DNA of 7,523 nt from Elusimicrobiota bacterium (GTDB taxonomy: Bacteria > Elusimicrobiota > Endomicrobiia > Endomicrobiales > Endomicrobiaceae): assembly GCA_031282945.1 (NCBI GenBank), contig JAITCX010000190.1, positions 1-7,523 of the forward strand, written 5' to 3'. Under the pieces are notes generated by a model. It saw nothing but the letters and a program-made list of their open reading frames with translations. It did not search any database and was not told where the DNA came from. Positions 1 to 6,793 of the stretch are shown here, one piece after another. The stretch's first letter is position 1. Every line of letters begins with the position of its first letter. The translations under genes were made by a program, and so were the position numbers.

Positions 1-1643
1 TGCGCATGGCTGAGAGCGGAATCTGAAATTTCTTGGCCTGAAATCATCCTTGCAATTTCCGCAACGCTTTCCTGCGGAGTTAAAACTTTTGCATAACTAA
101 TAGCCCGCCCGTCTACAATTTCTTTGAAAATTTTTATATGCGTATCGCAAAAAGCAACGCTTTGCGCAAGATGAGTTACAGAAAAAACTTGTTTTTGGCG
201 GCTTAGCTCGGCAAGTTTTTTGCCTATTTTATCGCCCGCCCTGCCGCCGGTTCCTGTGTCTATTTCATCAAAAATTGCAGTCTGATCGGCATTAAATTTT
301 GCTGAAAGTTCTATCGCCAACATCACCCTAGACATCTCCCCCCCTGAAGCGCAATGCCTTAAAGGCGAAACTTGTTGGCCCGCATTTGCGCTAAACATAA
401 ATTCCACTTTGTCTTTGCCATTAGCTGAAATATCTTTTGAACTAATATCAACTTCAAAAACGGCATTTGCAATTTCAAGTTCTCCCAATTGCTCTTTAAT
501 CCTCTTGCTAAAATCCGCGCTGATCGCTTTTCGCTTTTGCGATAAAATATCGCAAAGCTGCAAGATCTCTTTTTCTTTTGCCTCAATTTCAAGTTCCAGC
601 TTATTGGCATTGGCGCCTAAATTTTCTAAAGTTTCAAGTTCAACGCCCACCTTTAAGCCGTAAGCTAAAATCTCATCAATTGTCTGGCCGTATTTTTTCT
701 TTAACTTTTTTATGAGATCATGGCGCGCAAGAGCTTGATTTAATTTTTCCGGACTGATATCCGTTTTGGAGAGAGTGTCGTCTACAGAATGATAAACTTC
801 CTCAAGCTGATAATAAGAATCGCCAGCCAACTTTAAAATTTCCGCCGTGTCTATGCCGAGTTCCGTCAGGTTTTGGAGATTTTTTGTTATCTTGGAAATA
901 AGCGAAAGCGCAGAATTCTCATTTGAATATAGCAGGGCTATTATCTCATTTGAAAGAGCGGAAATTTTTTCAGCGTTTTTTAATTTAGGCAGTTCAATTT
1001 CAAGCCGTTCATCCTCGCCTGTAGTAAGCTGCGCATCGTTTATTTCGTTTAACTGAAAAGAATATAAATCTATTTTTTGCGCTTTTTGCGCCTCAGATAA
1101 ATTTAAATCGTCCAATTCTTGCTTTAATGCGCTAAGGTCAAAATAAAGTTTGGAAATTTGCGATAAAAGTTGAGGAGCTTGCGGGATTTGAGAATCCAAA
1201 ATTGCAATTTGAGCGCTGGGAGCGTTTAATGTATATTTCTCATCTTGGGCATGAAAATCCATAAGCATATTTCCAAGCGCCGCAAGCGTAGAAATATTTA
1301 CTTGGCAGTCATTGATAAAAGCTTTGCTGCGGCCAATGCCGTCTGAGTTTTCTATCGTGCGTCTTATTAAAATTGTATTGTCGTCAGCGTCAATAGAAAA
1401 TTTTGAAAGGAAATTAGAAATCTGCTCATCCTTATAAATAAAAGATGCGCTTATTGAACAAGTTAAACAACCCGTGCGGATGGCGGAAGTGTCGGCGCGT
1501 TTTCCGCAGACCAGCTCTAATGCCTCTAGCAAAATAGATTTGCCCGCGCCGGTCTCGCCTGTAATGGCGGTAAACCCCTCATTAAAGTTTAAGTTTAAGT
1601 CCTCTATCAAAGCATAATTTTTTATGGAAAGCGATAAAATCAT
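1..1643 (-). CDS. recN: DNA repair protein RecN (3' end cut by window edge)
   Basis: RecN is an SMC-like ATPase acting at DNA double-strand breaks in recombinational repair. Reading leftward from ATG at 1643-1641, the frame stays open for 547 codons to the window edge. The N-terminus begins MILSLSIKNYALIEDL, and Walker A GETGAGKS lies at residues 29-36. A long, charged, Leu/Glu/Lys-rich middle part (about residues 150-400) fits the coiled-coil arms. The ABC signature SGGEMSR starts at Ser433, and Walker B reads AIFDEID (about 456-462), followed by TGTGG. A SVTHLAQSVAFCDTH segment matches the RecN H-loop region. The last residues seen (EISDSALSHA) resemble the family's usual C-terminal end, so only a few residues should be missing. 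The start codon shares one base with the nadK stop (TAATG), suggesting translational coupling; a run of six G lies 4 nt upstream as a poor Shine-Dalgarno. It is probably transcribed from the nadK promoter. Identity is secure. Confidence 0.96.
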   Translation of the reverse strand, partial: MILSLSIKNYALIEDLNLNFNEGFTAITGETGAGKSILLEALELVCGKRADTSAIRTGCLTCSISASFIYKDEQISNFLSKFSIDADDNTILIRRTIENSDGIGRSKAFINDCQVNISTLAALGNMLMDFHAQDEKYTLNAPSAQIAILDSQIPQAPQLLSQISKLYFDLSALKQELDDLNLSEAQKAQKIDLYSFQLNEINDAQLTTGEDERLEIELPKLKNAEKISALSNEIIALLYSNENSALSLISKITKNLQNLTELGIDTAEILKLAGDSYYQLEEVYHSVDDTLSKTDISPEKLNQALARHDLIKKLKKKYGQTIDEILAYGLKVGVELETLENLGANANKLELEIEAKEKEILQLCDILSQKRKAISADFSKRIKEQLGELEIANAVFEVDISSKDISANGKDKVEFMFSANAGQQVSPLRHCASGGEMSRVMLAIELSAKFNADQTAIFDEIDTGTGGRAGDKIGKKLAELSRQKQVFSVTHLAQSVAFCDTHIKIFKEIVDGRAISYAKVLTPQESVAEIARMISGQEISDSALSHA

Positions 1644-2464
1644 TAAACCCCCCAATGCAATTTTTTTTCTAAAGTTTGAAAATACGGCTTTGAAAAATTT
1701 GAAATAAGTTTTACTCTTTTAGAATAAATCTTAAAAACAATAGAACTATTATTTTTAAGCAAATATTTGTCTTGCCCATCGGCAGTTATCAATATTTTTG
1801 AGTTATTGTCTTTGTTGTACGCCCAGAGCGAAATTTTTTCGTCTTGGGATAAAATCATCGGTCTTTGCGAAAGCATGTGCGGGCAAATTGGAACCAAAAT
1901 TGAAACGGCAAGCGTGGGGTAAACTATCGGGCCTGAAGCGGCCAGAGAATAAGCTGTAGAGCCTGTCGGCGTGGCGATAAGCATGCCGTCGCATTTATAT
2001 TGCGTAATAGTTTTATTTTCAATGCTTATATCCACAGAAATTAATTTGCCAATATCAATAGATCTGACGACAAATTCATTTGCGGCAATTATTTTTGTTT
2101 TTTTGCCTTTATAAAAAAACTGCGCTTCAAGCATTATGCGGTTTTCAATTTTTATGCCTGCAGTGAGAATATTTTCTAAAAGCGAAAAAACTTCATCGCA
2201 ATTTGTATCGGTTAAAAAACCAAGCGTCCCTAAATTTATGCCTTTTATTGGAACGCCTATCGGAGCAAAAGAACGCATAACCTTCAACATTGTGCCGTCC
2301 CCTCCCAATGATAAAACAAAATCAAATTTTTTAACTTTAATTTTTAAAGAATCGTAAATTTCAACTCTGCAGGAATGTTTTTGTAAAAATTGCTCAATTT
2401 CAAAAGAAAGTTTTTTTGCGAGAGGTTTGGTTTTATTGTAAATTATACATACTCTATATTTCAT
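1643..2464 (-). CDS. nadK: NAD kinase
   Basis: NAD kinase phosphorylates NAD to NADP in the cytoplasm using ATP or polyphosphate, and is the only route to NADP in most bacteria. The 273-residue length is normal for the bacterial family. Visible motifs in order: GGDGT at residues 54-58 (phosphate donor and catalytic Asp56), NLGTLGFL at 77-84, the NE pair at 129-130, the long conserved stretch CDGMLIATPTGSTAYSLAAS from 158 with SGPIVYP after it, PICPHML at 192-198, and TADGQ at 227-231. The ATG at 2464 is supported by an AAGGA Shine-Dalgarno (complement of 2471-2475) six bases upstream. It is the first gene of a two-gene operon; its TAA overlaps the recN ATG by one base. A promoter with a perfect -10 box lies about 40 bases upstream. 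Nothing essential is missing. Confidence 0.97.
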   Translation of the reverse strand: MKYRVCIIYNKTKPLAKKLSFEIEQFLQKHSCRVEIYDSLKIKVKKFDFVLSLGGDGTMLKVMRSFAPIGVPIKGINLGTLGFLTDTNCDEVFSLLENILTAGIKIENRIMLEAQFFYKGKKTKIIAANEFVVRSIDIGKLISVDISIENKTITQYKCDGMLIATPTGSTAYSLAASGPIVYPTLAVSILVPICPHMLSQRPMILSQDEKISLWAYNKDNNSKILITADGQDKYLLKNNSSIVFKIYSKRVKLISNFSKPYFQTLEKKLHWGV

Positions 2465-2493
2465 AAAATTTCCTTAAACAAATTTAATGCCAA

Positions 2494-2510
2494 TTCTATA
2501 CATTATAGAA
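2494..2510. promoter_or_regulatory. Perfect dyad over the nadK-recN -10 box, candidate operator
   Basis: TTCTATA-cat-TATAGAA is an exact 7+7 inverted repeat with a 3-nt centre. It covers the -10 hexamer and the expected transcription start of the leftward nadK-recN promoter, a position typical of repressor operators. The repeat is visible in the sequence. Its use as an operator is inference, and part of the symmetry comes from the TATA content of the -10 itself. Confidence 0.4.
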
Positions 2511-2530
2511 AAGTCAAAACAAGTCGGCAA
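2502..2530 (-). promoter_or_regulatory. Sigma70-type promoter of nadK-recN
   Basis: On the minus strand, TTGCCG (complement of 2525-2530, 4/6 to TTGACA) is followed after exactly 17 bases by a consensus TATAAT (complement of 2502-2507). The predicted start near 2495 gives a leader of about 30 nt before the nadK ATG. The spacing and perfect -10 make this the best promoter call in the window. Confidence 0.7.
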
Positions 2531-2660
2531 ACCAGAAACAGCCTCTTTATAAAAATACACAGAGCTTATTTCGCTTTTTAAAAAATATAAACCCAAAAAA
2601 TAATGCGTAATTTTTAATTTTCTTTTTGCAAAAAATAAAAAATATTTTTATCCCCCCAAA

Positions 2661-2704
2661 TTGAAAGTAAAATGAAGCTTTAAAAAATAAATTTTTGTTA
2701 AAAT
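2661..2704 (+). promoter_or_regulatory. Candidate promoter(s) for the transketolase-deoC operon
   Basis: Two overlapping possibilities exist in very AT-rich DNA. The first is TTGAAA (2661-2666) with AAAAAT (2683-2688) at a 16-base spacing. The second is an extended -10, TGT-TAAAAT (2696-2704), without a good -35. The latter would start transcription near 2711, about 38 nt before the gene, just ahead of a small GGCA-TTTT-TGCC hairpin at 2714-2725. The base composition produces such matches easily, so this is a weak call. Nothing else that I can support lies in the 284-nt gap 2465-2748 apart from the nadK promoter elements. Confidence 0.35.
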
Positions 2705-2748
2705 AGATCTAATGGCATTTTTGCCTAACAATCTTATAAGGAGCTACT

Positions 2749-3609
2749 ATGACAAAAGAGCAACTGCTGGATCTAAAAAGGTTATCGGCGCAAATTAGGC
2801 TGGACATTTTGAAAATGCTTCTTCACATGGGCTATGGGCATTTGGGCGGGTCATTGTCTTTGGTTGAAACAATGAGCGTGCTGTATTCAAAATATTTGCG
2901 ATACGATCCTAAAAATCCGCGCTGGACCGACCGCGACATGATTGTTTTATCAAAAGGCCATGCTGGAGCCGTTTTGTATGCGGCGCTTGCCAACTTGGGT
3001 TTTTTTGATAAAGAAATTCTAAACTCTTTAAATGAAGGCGGCACAATTTTGCCGTCTCATCCCGATCGCTTAAAAACGCCGGGCATTGACATGACCACAG
3101 GTTCGCTTGGACAGGGAACATCCCTTGCCGCCGGCATTGCCACCGGCTTTAAACTAAATAAAACCGATCAATATGTCTATCTCATTGTTGGAGACGGAGA
3201 ATTAAATGAAGGTCAATGCTGGGAAGCGTTTCAATATATCGCCGCTAAAAAATTAAACAATTGTATAGTTATGATAGATATAAATAAAAAGCAGTTGGAC
3301 GGCTGGACCAAAGATATCCTCAACCCTTTTGACATTGCAAAAAAAATGGAAGCTTTTGGATTTTTTACCGTCAAGGCAAACGGCGCGGACGAGGAAAGCA
3401 TAAGCATGGCGCTTGATAAATGCAGAGAAATAAAGGACGGCGCCGTCTGCATTGCGCTTGATACAACTAAAGGCCAAGGCGTAAAATATTTTGAAAATTA
3501 TGCATCCAATCACTCGGTGAAATTTAATAATCCGGAAATTATTAAGGCGGCCGAAGATGCGATTAGCGAACTTGAAAACTATTTAAAGGGGGACAAAAAA
3601 AATGTTTAG
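2749..3609 (+). CDS. tktN: Transketolase, N-terminal (ThDP-binding) subunit
   Basis: This is the thiamine-diphosphate/Mg-binding half of a split transketolase, which transfers two-carbon ketol units between sugar phosphates in the non-oxidative pentose phosphate pathway. At 286 residues it has the usual length for separate N-terminal subunits. Motifs: GHLGGSLS at 30-37, SKGHAGAVLYAAL at 68-80, SHPD at 103-106, GSLGQGTSLAAGIA at 118-131, and the ThDP/metal motif GDGELNEGQ at 148-156 continuing to IDINKKQLDGWT (Asp177, Asn179, Gln182). A SNHSVKF segment near residue 253 also matches the family. The ATG is preceded at five bases by AAGGAG (2738-2743). The gene overlaps the C-terminal subunit gene by 8 nt. 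The split form also occurs in other routes (for example apulose-4-phosphate or sulfosugar transketolases), so the natural substrate is not fixed by sequence alone. Confidence 0.93.
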   Translation: MTKEQLLDLKRLSAQIRLDILKMLLHMGYGHLGGSLSLVETMSVLYSKYLRYDPKNPRWTDRDMIVLSKGHAGAVLYAALANLGFFDKEILNSLNEGGTILPSHPDRLKTPGIDMTTGSLGQGTSLAAGIATGFKLNKTDQYVYLIVGDGELNEGQCWEAFQYIAAKKLNNCIVMIDINKKQLDGWTKDILNPFDIAKKMEAFGFFTVKANGADEESISMALDKCREIKDGAVCIALDTTKGQGVKYFENYASNHSVKFNNPEIIKAAEDAISELENYLKGDKKNV

Positions 3610-4561
3610 CCTTGATATAAATAATGAAAAAACTGAACTGGCAAAAACTTTCGTAGCAACGCTTATTGAACTAATGAAAACAGACGATAAAATTATAGCT
3701 TTGGATGCGGATTTGGGCAGCGCAAGCGGTTTGGAAAAAATAAAGAAAACTAATCCCGATAGATTTATTGATGTCGGTATCGCCGAAGCTAATATGACGG
3801 GCATTGCGGCGGGTTTGAGCGCCGTCGGGTTTATACCGTTTATTCATTCTTTCGCGCCTTTTGTCAGCCGCAGAAATTATGATCAGCTCTATATGGCGGG
3901 CGCATATGCGCATAATACCGTAAATATATTTGGCTCGGATCCTGGTTTTGCAGTCGGTCCCAACGGCGGCACGCATACAAGTTTTGAGGATGTAGCTTTG
4001 ATGCGCGAAATTCCAGAAGCAATAGTTTGCGATGCAAGCGATGCCGTTTTGTTGGAGTGGATAGTAAAAACTTTTGCAAAACTTAAAGGCATTCACTATG
4101 TGCGCGCAAACCGCAAAGGCGTGAAAAATATTTATAAGAAGGGATCAACTTTTGAGCTTGGCAAGGCAAATGTTTTAAATGAAGGGAAAGATATTTTAAT
4201 TGTGTGCGCCGGCCAGCTTGTAAGCGATGCGCTGGATGCATGTAAAATTTTAGCTGATAAAAATGTTAGCGCTCAGGTAATAGATATGTTTTGCATTAAA
4301 CCTTTAGATGCCGAAACTCTGCTCAAATGCGCGGCCGGTAAAAAGGCGGTAATGTCTTTTGAAAATCATTCTATTGTCGGGGGGCTTGGGAGCGCGGTAG
4401 CTGAAGTTTTAGCTGAAAATGCAGTGGGTGTGAAATTTAAACGTATAGGCGTAAACGATAGATTTGGGGAGGTAGGCTCGCAGGAATATTTGCAAAAAAC
4501 TTTTGGGCTGACCGCTCAAAATTTGGTGGAGCAGGCCTTAACCCTTTTAGGTAAAAATTAA
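3602..4561 (+). CDS. tktC: Transketolase, C-terminal subunit
   Basis: This subunit carries the pyrimidine-binding and C-terminal domains of transketolase and completes the active site with the preceding gene product. It has 319 residues, normal for this half. The pyrimidine domain contains DVGIAEANMTGIAAGLS (about 57-73); Glu62 is in the position of the catalytic glutamate that activates ThDP. It is followed by FAPFVSRRNYDQ (84-95) and GPNGGTHTSFEDVALMR (119-135). The C-terminal domain starts near residue 185, with LIVCAGQLVSDAL, IDMFCIKPLD and ENHSIVGGLGSAVAEVL. Translation begins 8 nt before the N-subunit stop, with a GGGGGA run (3588-3593) as ribosome binding site, so the two subunits are probably made in equal amounts by coupling. 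Its stop codon overlaps the strong Shine-Dalgarno of deoC. Confidence 0.94.
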   Translation: MFSLDINNEKTELAKTFVATLIELMKTDDKIIALDADLGSASGLEKIKKTNPDRFIDVGIAEANMTGIAAGLSAVGFIPFIHSFAPFVSRRNYDQLYMAGAYAHNTVNIFGSDPGFAVGPNGGTHTSFEDVALMREIPEAIVCDASDAVLLEWIVKTFAKLKGIHYVRANRKGVKNIYKKGSTFELGKANVLNEGKDILIVCAGQLVSDALDACKILADKNVSAQVIDMFCIKPLDAETLLKCAAGKKAVMSFENHSIVGGLGSAVAEVLAENAVGVKFKRIGVNDRFGEVGSQEYLQKTFGLTAQNLVEQALTLLGKN

Positions 4562-4576
4562 AGGAGGAGCAAGAAG

Positions 4577-5206
4577 ATGGATATTTCTAAGTATGTGGAT
4601 TTCACGCTTTTAAAACCGAATGCAACCGATCAGGATTATGAAAATTTATGTAAAACTGCAAAAGAAAATGGGTTTGCAAGCGTATGCGTCGCCCCCGATA
4701 GAGTTAAAGAATGTAAGCGCTATCTAAAAGATTCAAATGTTAAAGTTGCAACGGTTATTGGATTTCCGTTGGGATATGCAACGGTTGAAACTAAATGTTT
4801 TGAAATTGCAGACGCTCTAAAAAACGGCGCGGACGAAGTGGACGTGGTAATAAACGTATCGCGCATTAAATCGGGACAATGGGATTATGTCAAAGACGAA
4901 CTTGTGAAATTTAGAGAAGCGGCTGAAGATAAAATCTTAAAAGTTATCATAGAAAACTGCTATTTGACGCCTGAAGAAATTGCAAAAGCGTCAGCATTGG
5001 TTTCTGAAGCGGAAGCGGATTTTGTAAAAACTTCCACAGGCTTTGGTCCCTACGGCGCAAGGCTTGAAGATGTCGCAATTATGAAAAAAGCTATCTCCCC
5101 CAAAACGCAAATTAAAGCCGCCGGCGGCATAAAAACTAAAGAACAAGCTGTTGAATTTATTGAAGCGGGCGCCACAAGGCTCGGCGCTTCCGCTCTGCTA
5201 AAATAA
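4577..5206 (+). CDS. deoC: Deoxyribose-phosphate aldolase (DERA)
   Basis: DeoC cleaves 2-deoxyribose-5-phosphate to glyceraldehyde-3-phosphate and acetaldehyde through a Schiff base on lysine. The protein is 209 residues, typical of the short bacterial/archaeal type. Catalytic features: VKTSTGF at 150-156 with Schiff-base Lys151, IKAAGGIKT at 179-187 with Lys180, and GADEVDVVIN at 84-93 with Asp89; these match Lys167, Lys201 and Asp102 of the E. coli enzyme. GFPLG at 62-66 is also conserved. One oddity: the usual DHTLLKP segment near the N-terminus reads DFTLLKP, so the His is Phe9. A strong AAGGAGG (4561-4567) lies nine bases before the ATG, and only 15 nt separate it from the transketolase stop. 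It is third in the operon. Deoxynucleoside salvage genes (deoA, deoD, deoB) are absent nearby, so here it probably serves carbon catabolism with transketolase. Confidence 0.95.
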   Translation: MDISKYVDFTLLKPNATDQDYENLCKTAKENGFASVCVAPDRVKECKRYLKDSNVKVATVIGFPLGYATVETKCFEIADALKNGADEVDVVINVSRIKSGQWDYVKDELVKFREAAEDKILKVIIENCYLTPEEIAKASALVSEAEADFVKTSTGFGPYGARLEDVAIMKKAISPKTQIKAAGGIKTKEQAVEFIEAGATRLGASALLK

Positions 5207-5223
5207 AGACAGAACGGTTTTTT
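5190..5223 (+). terminator. Modest intrinsic terminator at the end of deoC
   Basis: CCG-c-TCTG (5190-5197) pairs with CAGA-a-CGG (5210-5217), giving 7 bp with one internal mismatch and a 12-nt loop, followed directly by six T (5218-5223). The stem overlaps the deoC stop codon. A new promoter begins three bases later, which supports a transcription-unit boundary. The stem is weak, so read-through into ulaA is possible. Confidence 0.5.
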
Positions 5224-5225
5224 GA

Positions 5226-5255
5226 TTGACTATATGCGCATATTTTAAGTTTAAT
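5226..5255 (+). promoter_or_regulatory. Promoter of the ulaA-ulaB unit
   Basis: TTGACT (5226-5231, 5/6) is followed after 18 bases by TTTAAT (5250-5255, 5/6), with predicted start near 5262 and a leader of about 107 nt. An alternative is the extended -10 TGG-TACAAT at 5255-5263, which lacks a good -35. Both lie between the deoC terminator and ulaA, so this unit is probably controlled separately from tkt-deoC. Confidence 0.55.
5232..5243. promoter_or_regulatory. 12-bp palindrome in the promoter spacer, candidate operator
   Basis: ATATGCGCATAT is a perfect palindrome that starts at the base after the -35 box and fills two thirds of the -35/-10 spacer. The half-site GCATAT recurs at 5265-5270, near the predicted start site. 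A regulator bound here would block RNA polymerase. The palindrome is certain; the regulatory role is inferred from its position, and no regulator gene is present in the window. Confidence 0.45.
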
Positions 5256-5302
5256 GGTACAATTGCATATTAATGTTCATTTAAATAATTTACAACTATA
5301 AA

Positions 5303-5343
5303 GCGCCGCACATAATATCACAAAAGCGGTTAGGCGCGCCGCT
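5303..5343 (+). other. GC-rich segment in the ulaA 5' leader with competing short hairpins
   Basis: Within AT-rich leader DNA, GCGCCGC occurs twice in direct orientation (5303-5309 and 5336-5342), and GGCGCGCC (5333-5340) is a palindrome. GCGG (5326-5329) can pair either with CCGC upstream (5306-5309) or, as AGCGG (5325-5329), with CCGCT downstream (5339-5343). The two pairings exclude each other. The stems are short and no known riboswitch class was recognised. Confidence 0.3.
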
Positions 5344-5368
5344 AAAACACATCTAAAAGGAGGCTGTA

Positions 5369-6778
5369 ATGTTATCTTTTATCGTTGACATTTTGTCTAC
5401 GCCCGCTATTCTTGTTGGTCTGATGGCTCTGTTGGGTTTGTTGCTGCAAAAGAAACCTGTTGAAGATGTTGTTAGAGGGACTGCGAAAACGATAGTTGGA
5501 TTTTTGGTGTTGGGAGCTGGGGCGGGCTATATTGTTTCAGGCTCGCTTAGCGCTTTTGGAGTATTGTTTAACTATGCCTTTTCAATGCAAGGCGTGGTGC
5601 CGAACAATGAGGCGATAGTAGCTTTGGCTTTAGCGGATTATGCAAAGTATACCGCCTATATTATGTGTTTTGGAATGGTTGCAAATATTGTTATGGCGCG
5701 GTTTTCAAGGATGAAATACATCTTTTTAACCGGCCATCACACGCTTTACATGGCCTGCATGTTGGCTGTAATTTTTACGGTGGGCGGTTTATCGGGCATA
5801 AGCTTAATCATAGCCGCTGGTTTAACTTTAGGGCTTGTGATGGTTTTGTCGCCTGCAATTTGCCAACCCACTATGGAAAAAATCGTAAAAACGGATGCCC
5901 TTGCTTTTGGACATTTTGGCGGAACAGGGTATTGGCTTAGCGCGCAAGTTGGAAAACTTTTTAAGGGATCTAAATCCAGTGAGGCCATAAACTTTCCTCA
6001 ACGCATTGCCTTTTTGCGCGACACAACCGTTGCCATTGGATTTACAATGGTTGTGATTTTTGTAATTGTGACGGGTTTTGCCGTTGGAAAGGGTATCTTA
6101 ACTGATCCGCAAATGGCGGCCAATCCCGGCGATTTAAGCGCTCTTTTTGGAGCGGGCGAAACGCAGCCGAGCTGGATAGTTTGGGCAATTACAAAAGGCT
6201 TAGCTTTTGCCGGCGGCGTGTATATAGTTTTAGCTGGCGTGCGCCTCATTTTAGGGGAAATCGTTCCTGCTTTTAAAGGCATAGCCGAAAAACTTGTGCC
6301 AAATGCCAAACCCGCTTTAGACTGCCCTGTTGTGTTTCCCTATGCGCCGAATGCGGTGTTGATTGGTTTTTTAACATCTTTTGTTGCTGGAATTGTAGGG
6401 CTTTTTGTTTTATATCTCATTGATGTAAATCTCGTGCCTGTTGCATTAATTTTGCCGGGTGTTATTCCGCACTTTTTTTGCGGAGCGACCGCGGGCGTTT
6501 TTGGAAATGCGCAAGGCGGATTAAAAGGATGCGTCGCTGGAGCTTTTGCGCAAGGACTTTTAATAACTTTCCTGCCGGCAATCGCTTTGCCTGTTTTTGG
6601 AGCGCTTGGTTTTGCAAATACAACTTTTTCAGATGCGGACTTTTCAATTACGAGCATTTTCTTTGGAAATGCCGCCAATTTCTTAAGCGCAAATTTCTTA
6701 TTGATTTTCTGCATAGTAATATTTTTACTTCCGATAATTTATAATTATGTTGCGCCAAAAAAGAAAGAAACTAAGTAG
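5369..6778 (+). CDS. ulaA: PTS system IIC component, UlaA (ascorbate/SgaT) family permease
   Basis: This is a multi-pass inner-membrane permease of the phosphotransferase system, moving its substrate inward for phosphorylation by the partner IIB. The 469 residues match the length of E. coli UlaA (465). It is strongly hydrophobic, with about ten or more membrane segments separated by short charged loops. Family motifs seen: KTIVGFLVLGAGAGYI (40-55), FLTGHH (119-124), QPTMEKI (166-172), AFGHFGG (179-185), FLRDT (215-219), GEIVPAFKGIAEKLVPNAKP (296-315), ALDCPVVFPYAPNAVLIGF (316-334) and FFCGATAGVFGN (369-380). His123, His182 and Asp318 align with E. coli His135, His194 and Asp314, but other residues of the ascorbate site differ, so the substrate is uncertain. 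The ATG follows a strong AGGAGG (5358-5363) at five bases. ulaB follows after 15 nt. No IIA gene or ascorbate-catabolic gene is in the window. Confidence 0.9.
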   Translation: MLSFIVDILSTPAILVGLMALLGLLLQKKPVEDVVRGTAKTIVGFLVLGAGAGYIVSGSLSAFGVLFNYAFSMQGVVPNNEAIVALALADYAKYTAYIMCFGMVANIVMARFSRMKYIFLTGHHTLYMACMLAVIFTVGGLSGISLIIAAGLTLGLVMVLSPAICQPTMEKIVKTDALAFGHFGGTGYWLSAQVGKLFKGSKSSEAINFPQRIAFLRDTTVAIGFTMVVIFVIVTGFAVGKGILTDPQMAANPGDLSALFGAGETQPSWIVWAITKGLAFAGGVYIVLAGVRLILGEIVPAFKGIAEKLVPNAKPALDCPVVFPYAPNAVLIGFLTSFVAGIVGLFVLYLIDVNLVPVALILPGVIPHFFCGATAGVFGNAQGGLKGCVAGAFAQGLLITFLPAIALPVFGALGFANTTFSDADFSITSIFFGNAANFLSANFLLIFCIVIFLLPIIYNYVAPKKKETK

Positions 6779-6793
6779 GAGAGGGGAGGTCAA

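Noticed and set aside
2502..2517. TTGACT directly upstream of TATAAT on the minus strand as a -35/-10 pair
   Set aside because: Only five bases separate them. The TTGCCG element at 17-base spacing is the workable -35.
2390..2581. 63-codon plus-strand open frame crossing the nadK start and promoter region
   Set aside because: It overlaps the nadK coding start and its promoter antisense, and the translation has no family features.
2652..2657. Six-C tract upstream of the transketolase operon
   Set aside because: It is short, non-coding and far from the promoter elements; I saw no structure or partner sequence to give it a role.
3671..4096. 141-codon open frame on the minus strand inside the transketolase C-terminal gene
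   Set aside because: It lies wholly within a clear coding gene on the other strand, has no ribosome binding site that I could identify, and its translation shows no recognisable domain.
5998..6714. Two long minus-strand open frames (6309-5998 and 6714-6340) opposite ulaA
   Set aside because: They are rich in Lys, Ala and Pro as expected from the complement of a hydrophobic membrane-protein gene. The UlaA frame is strongly supported by family motifs.
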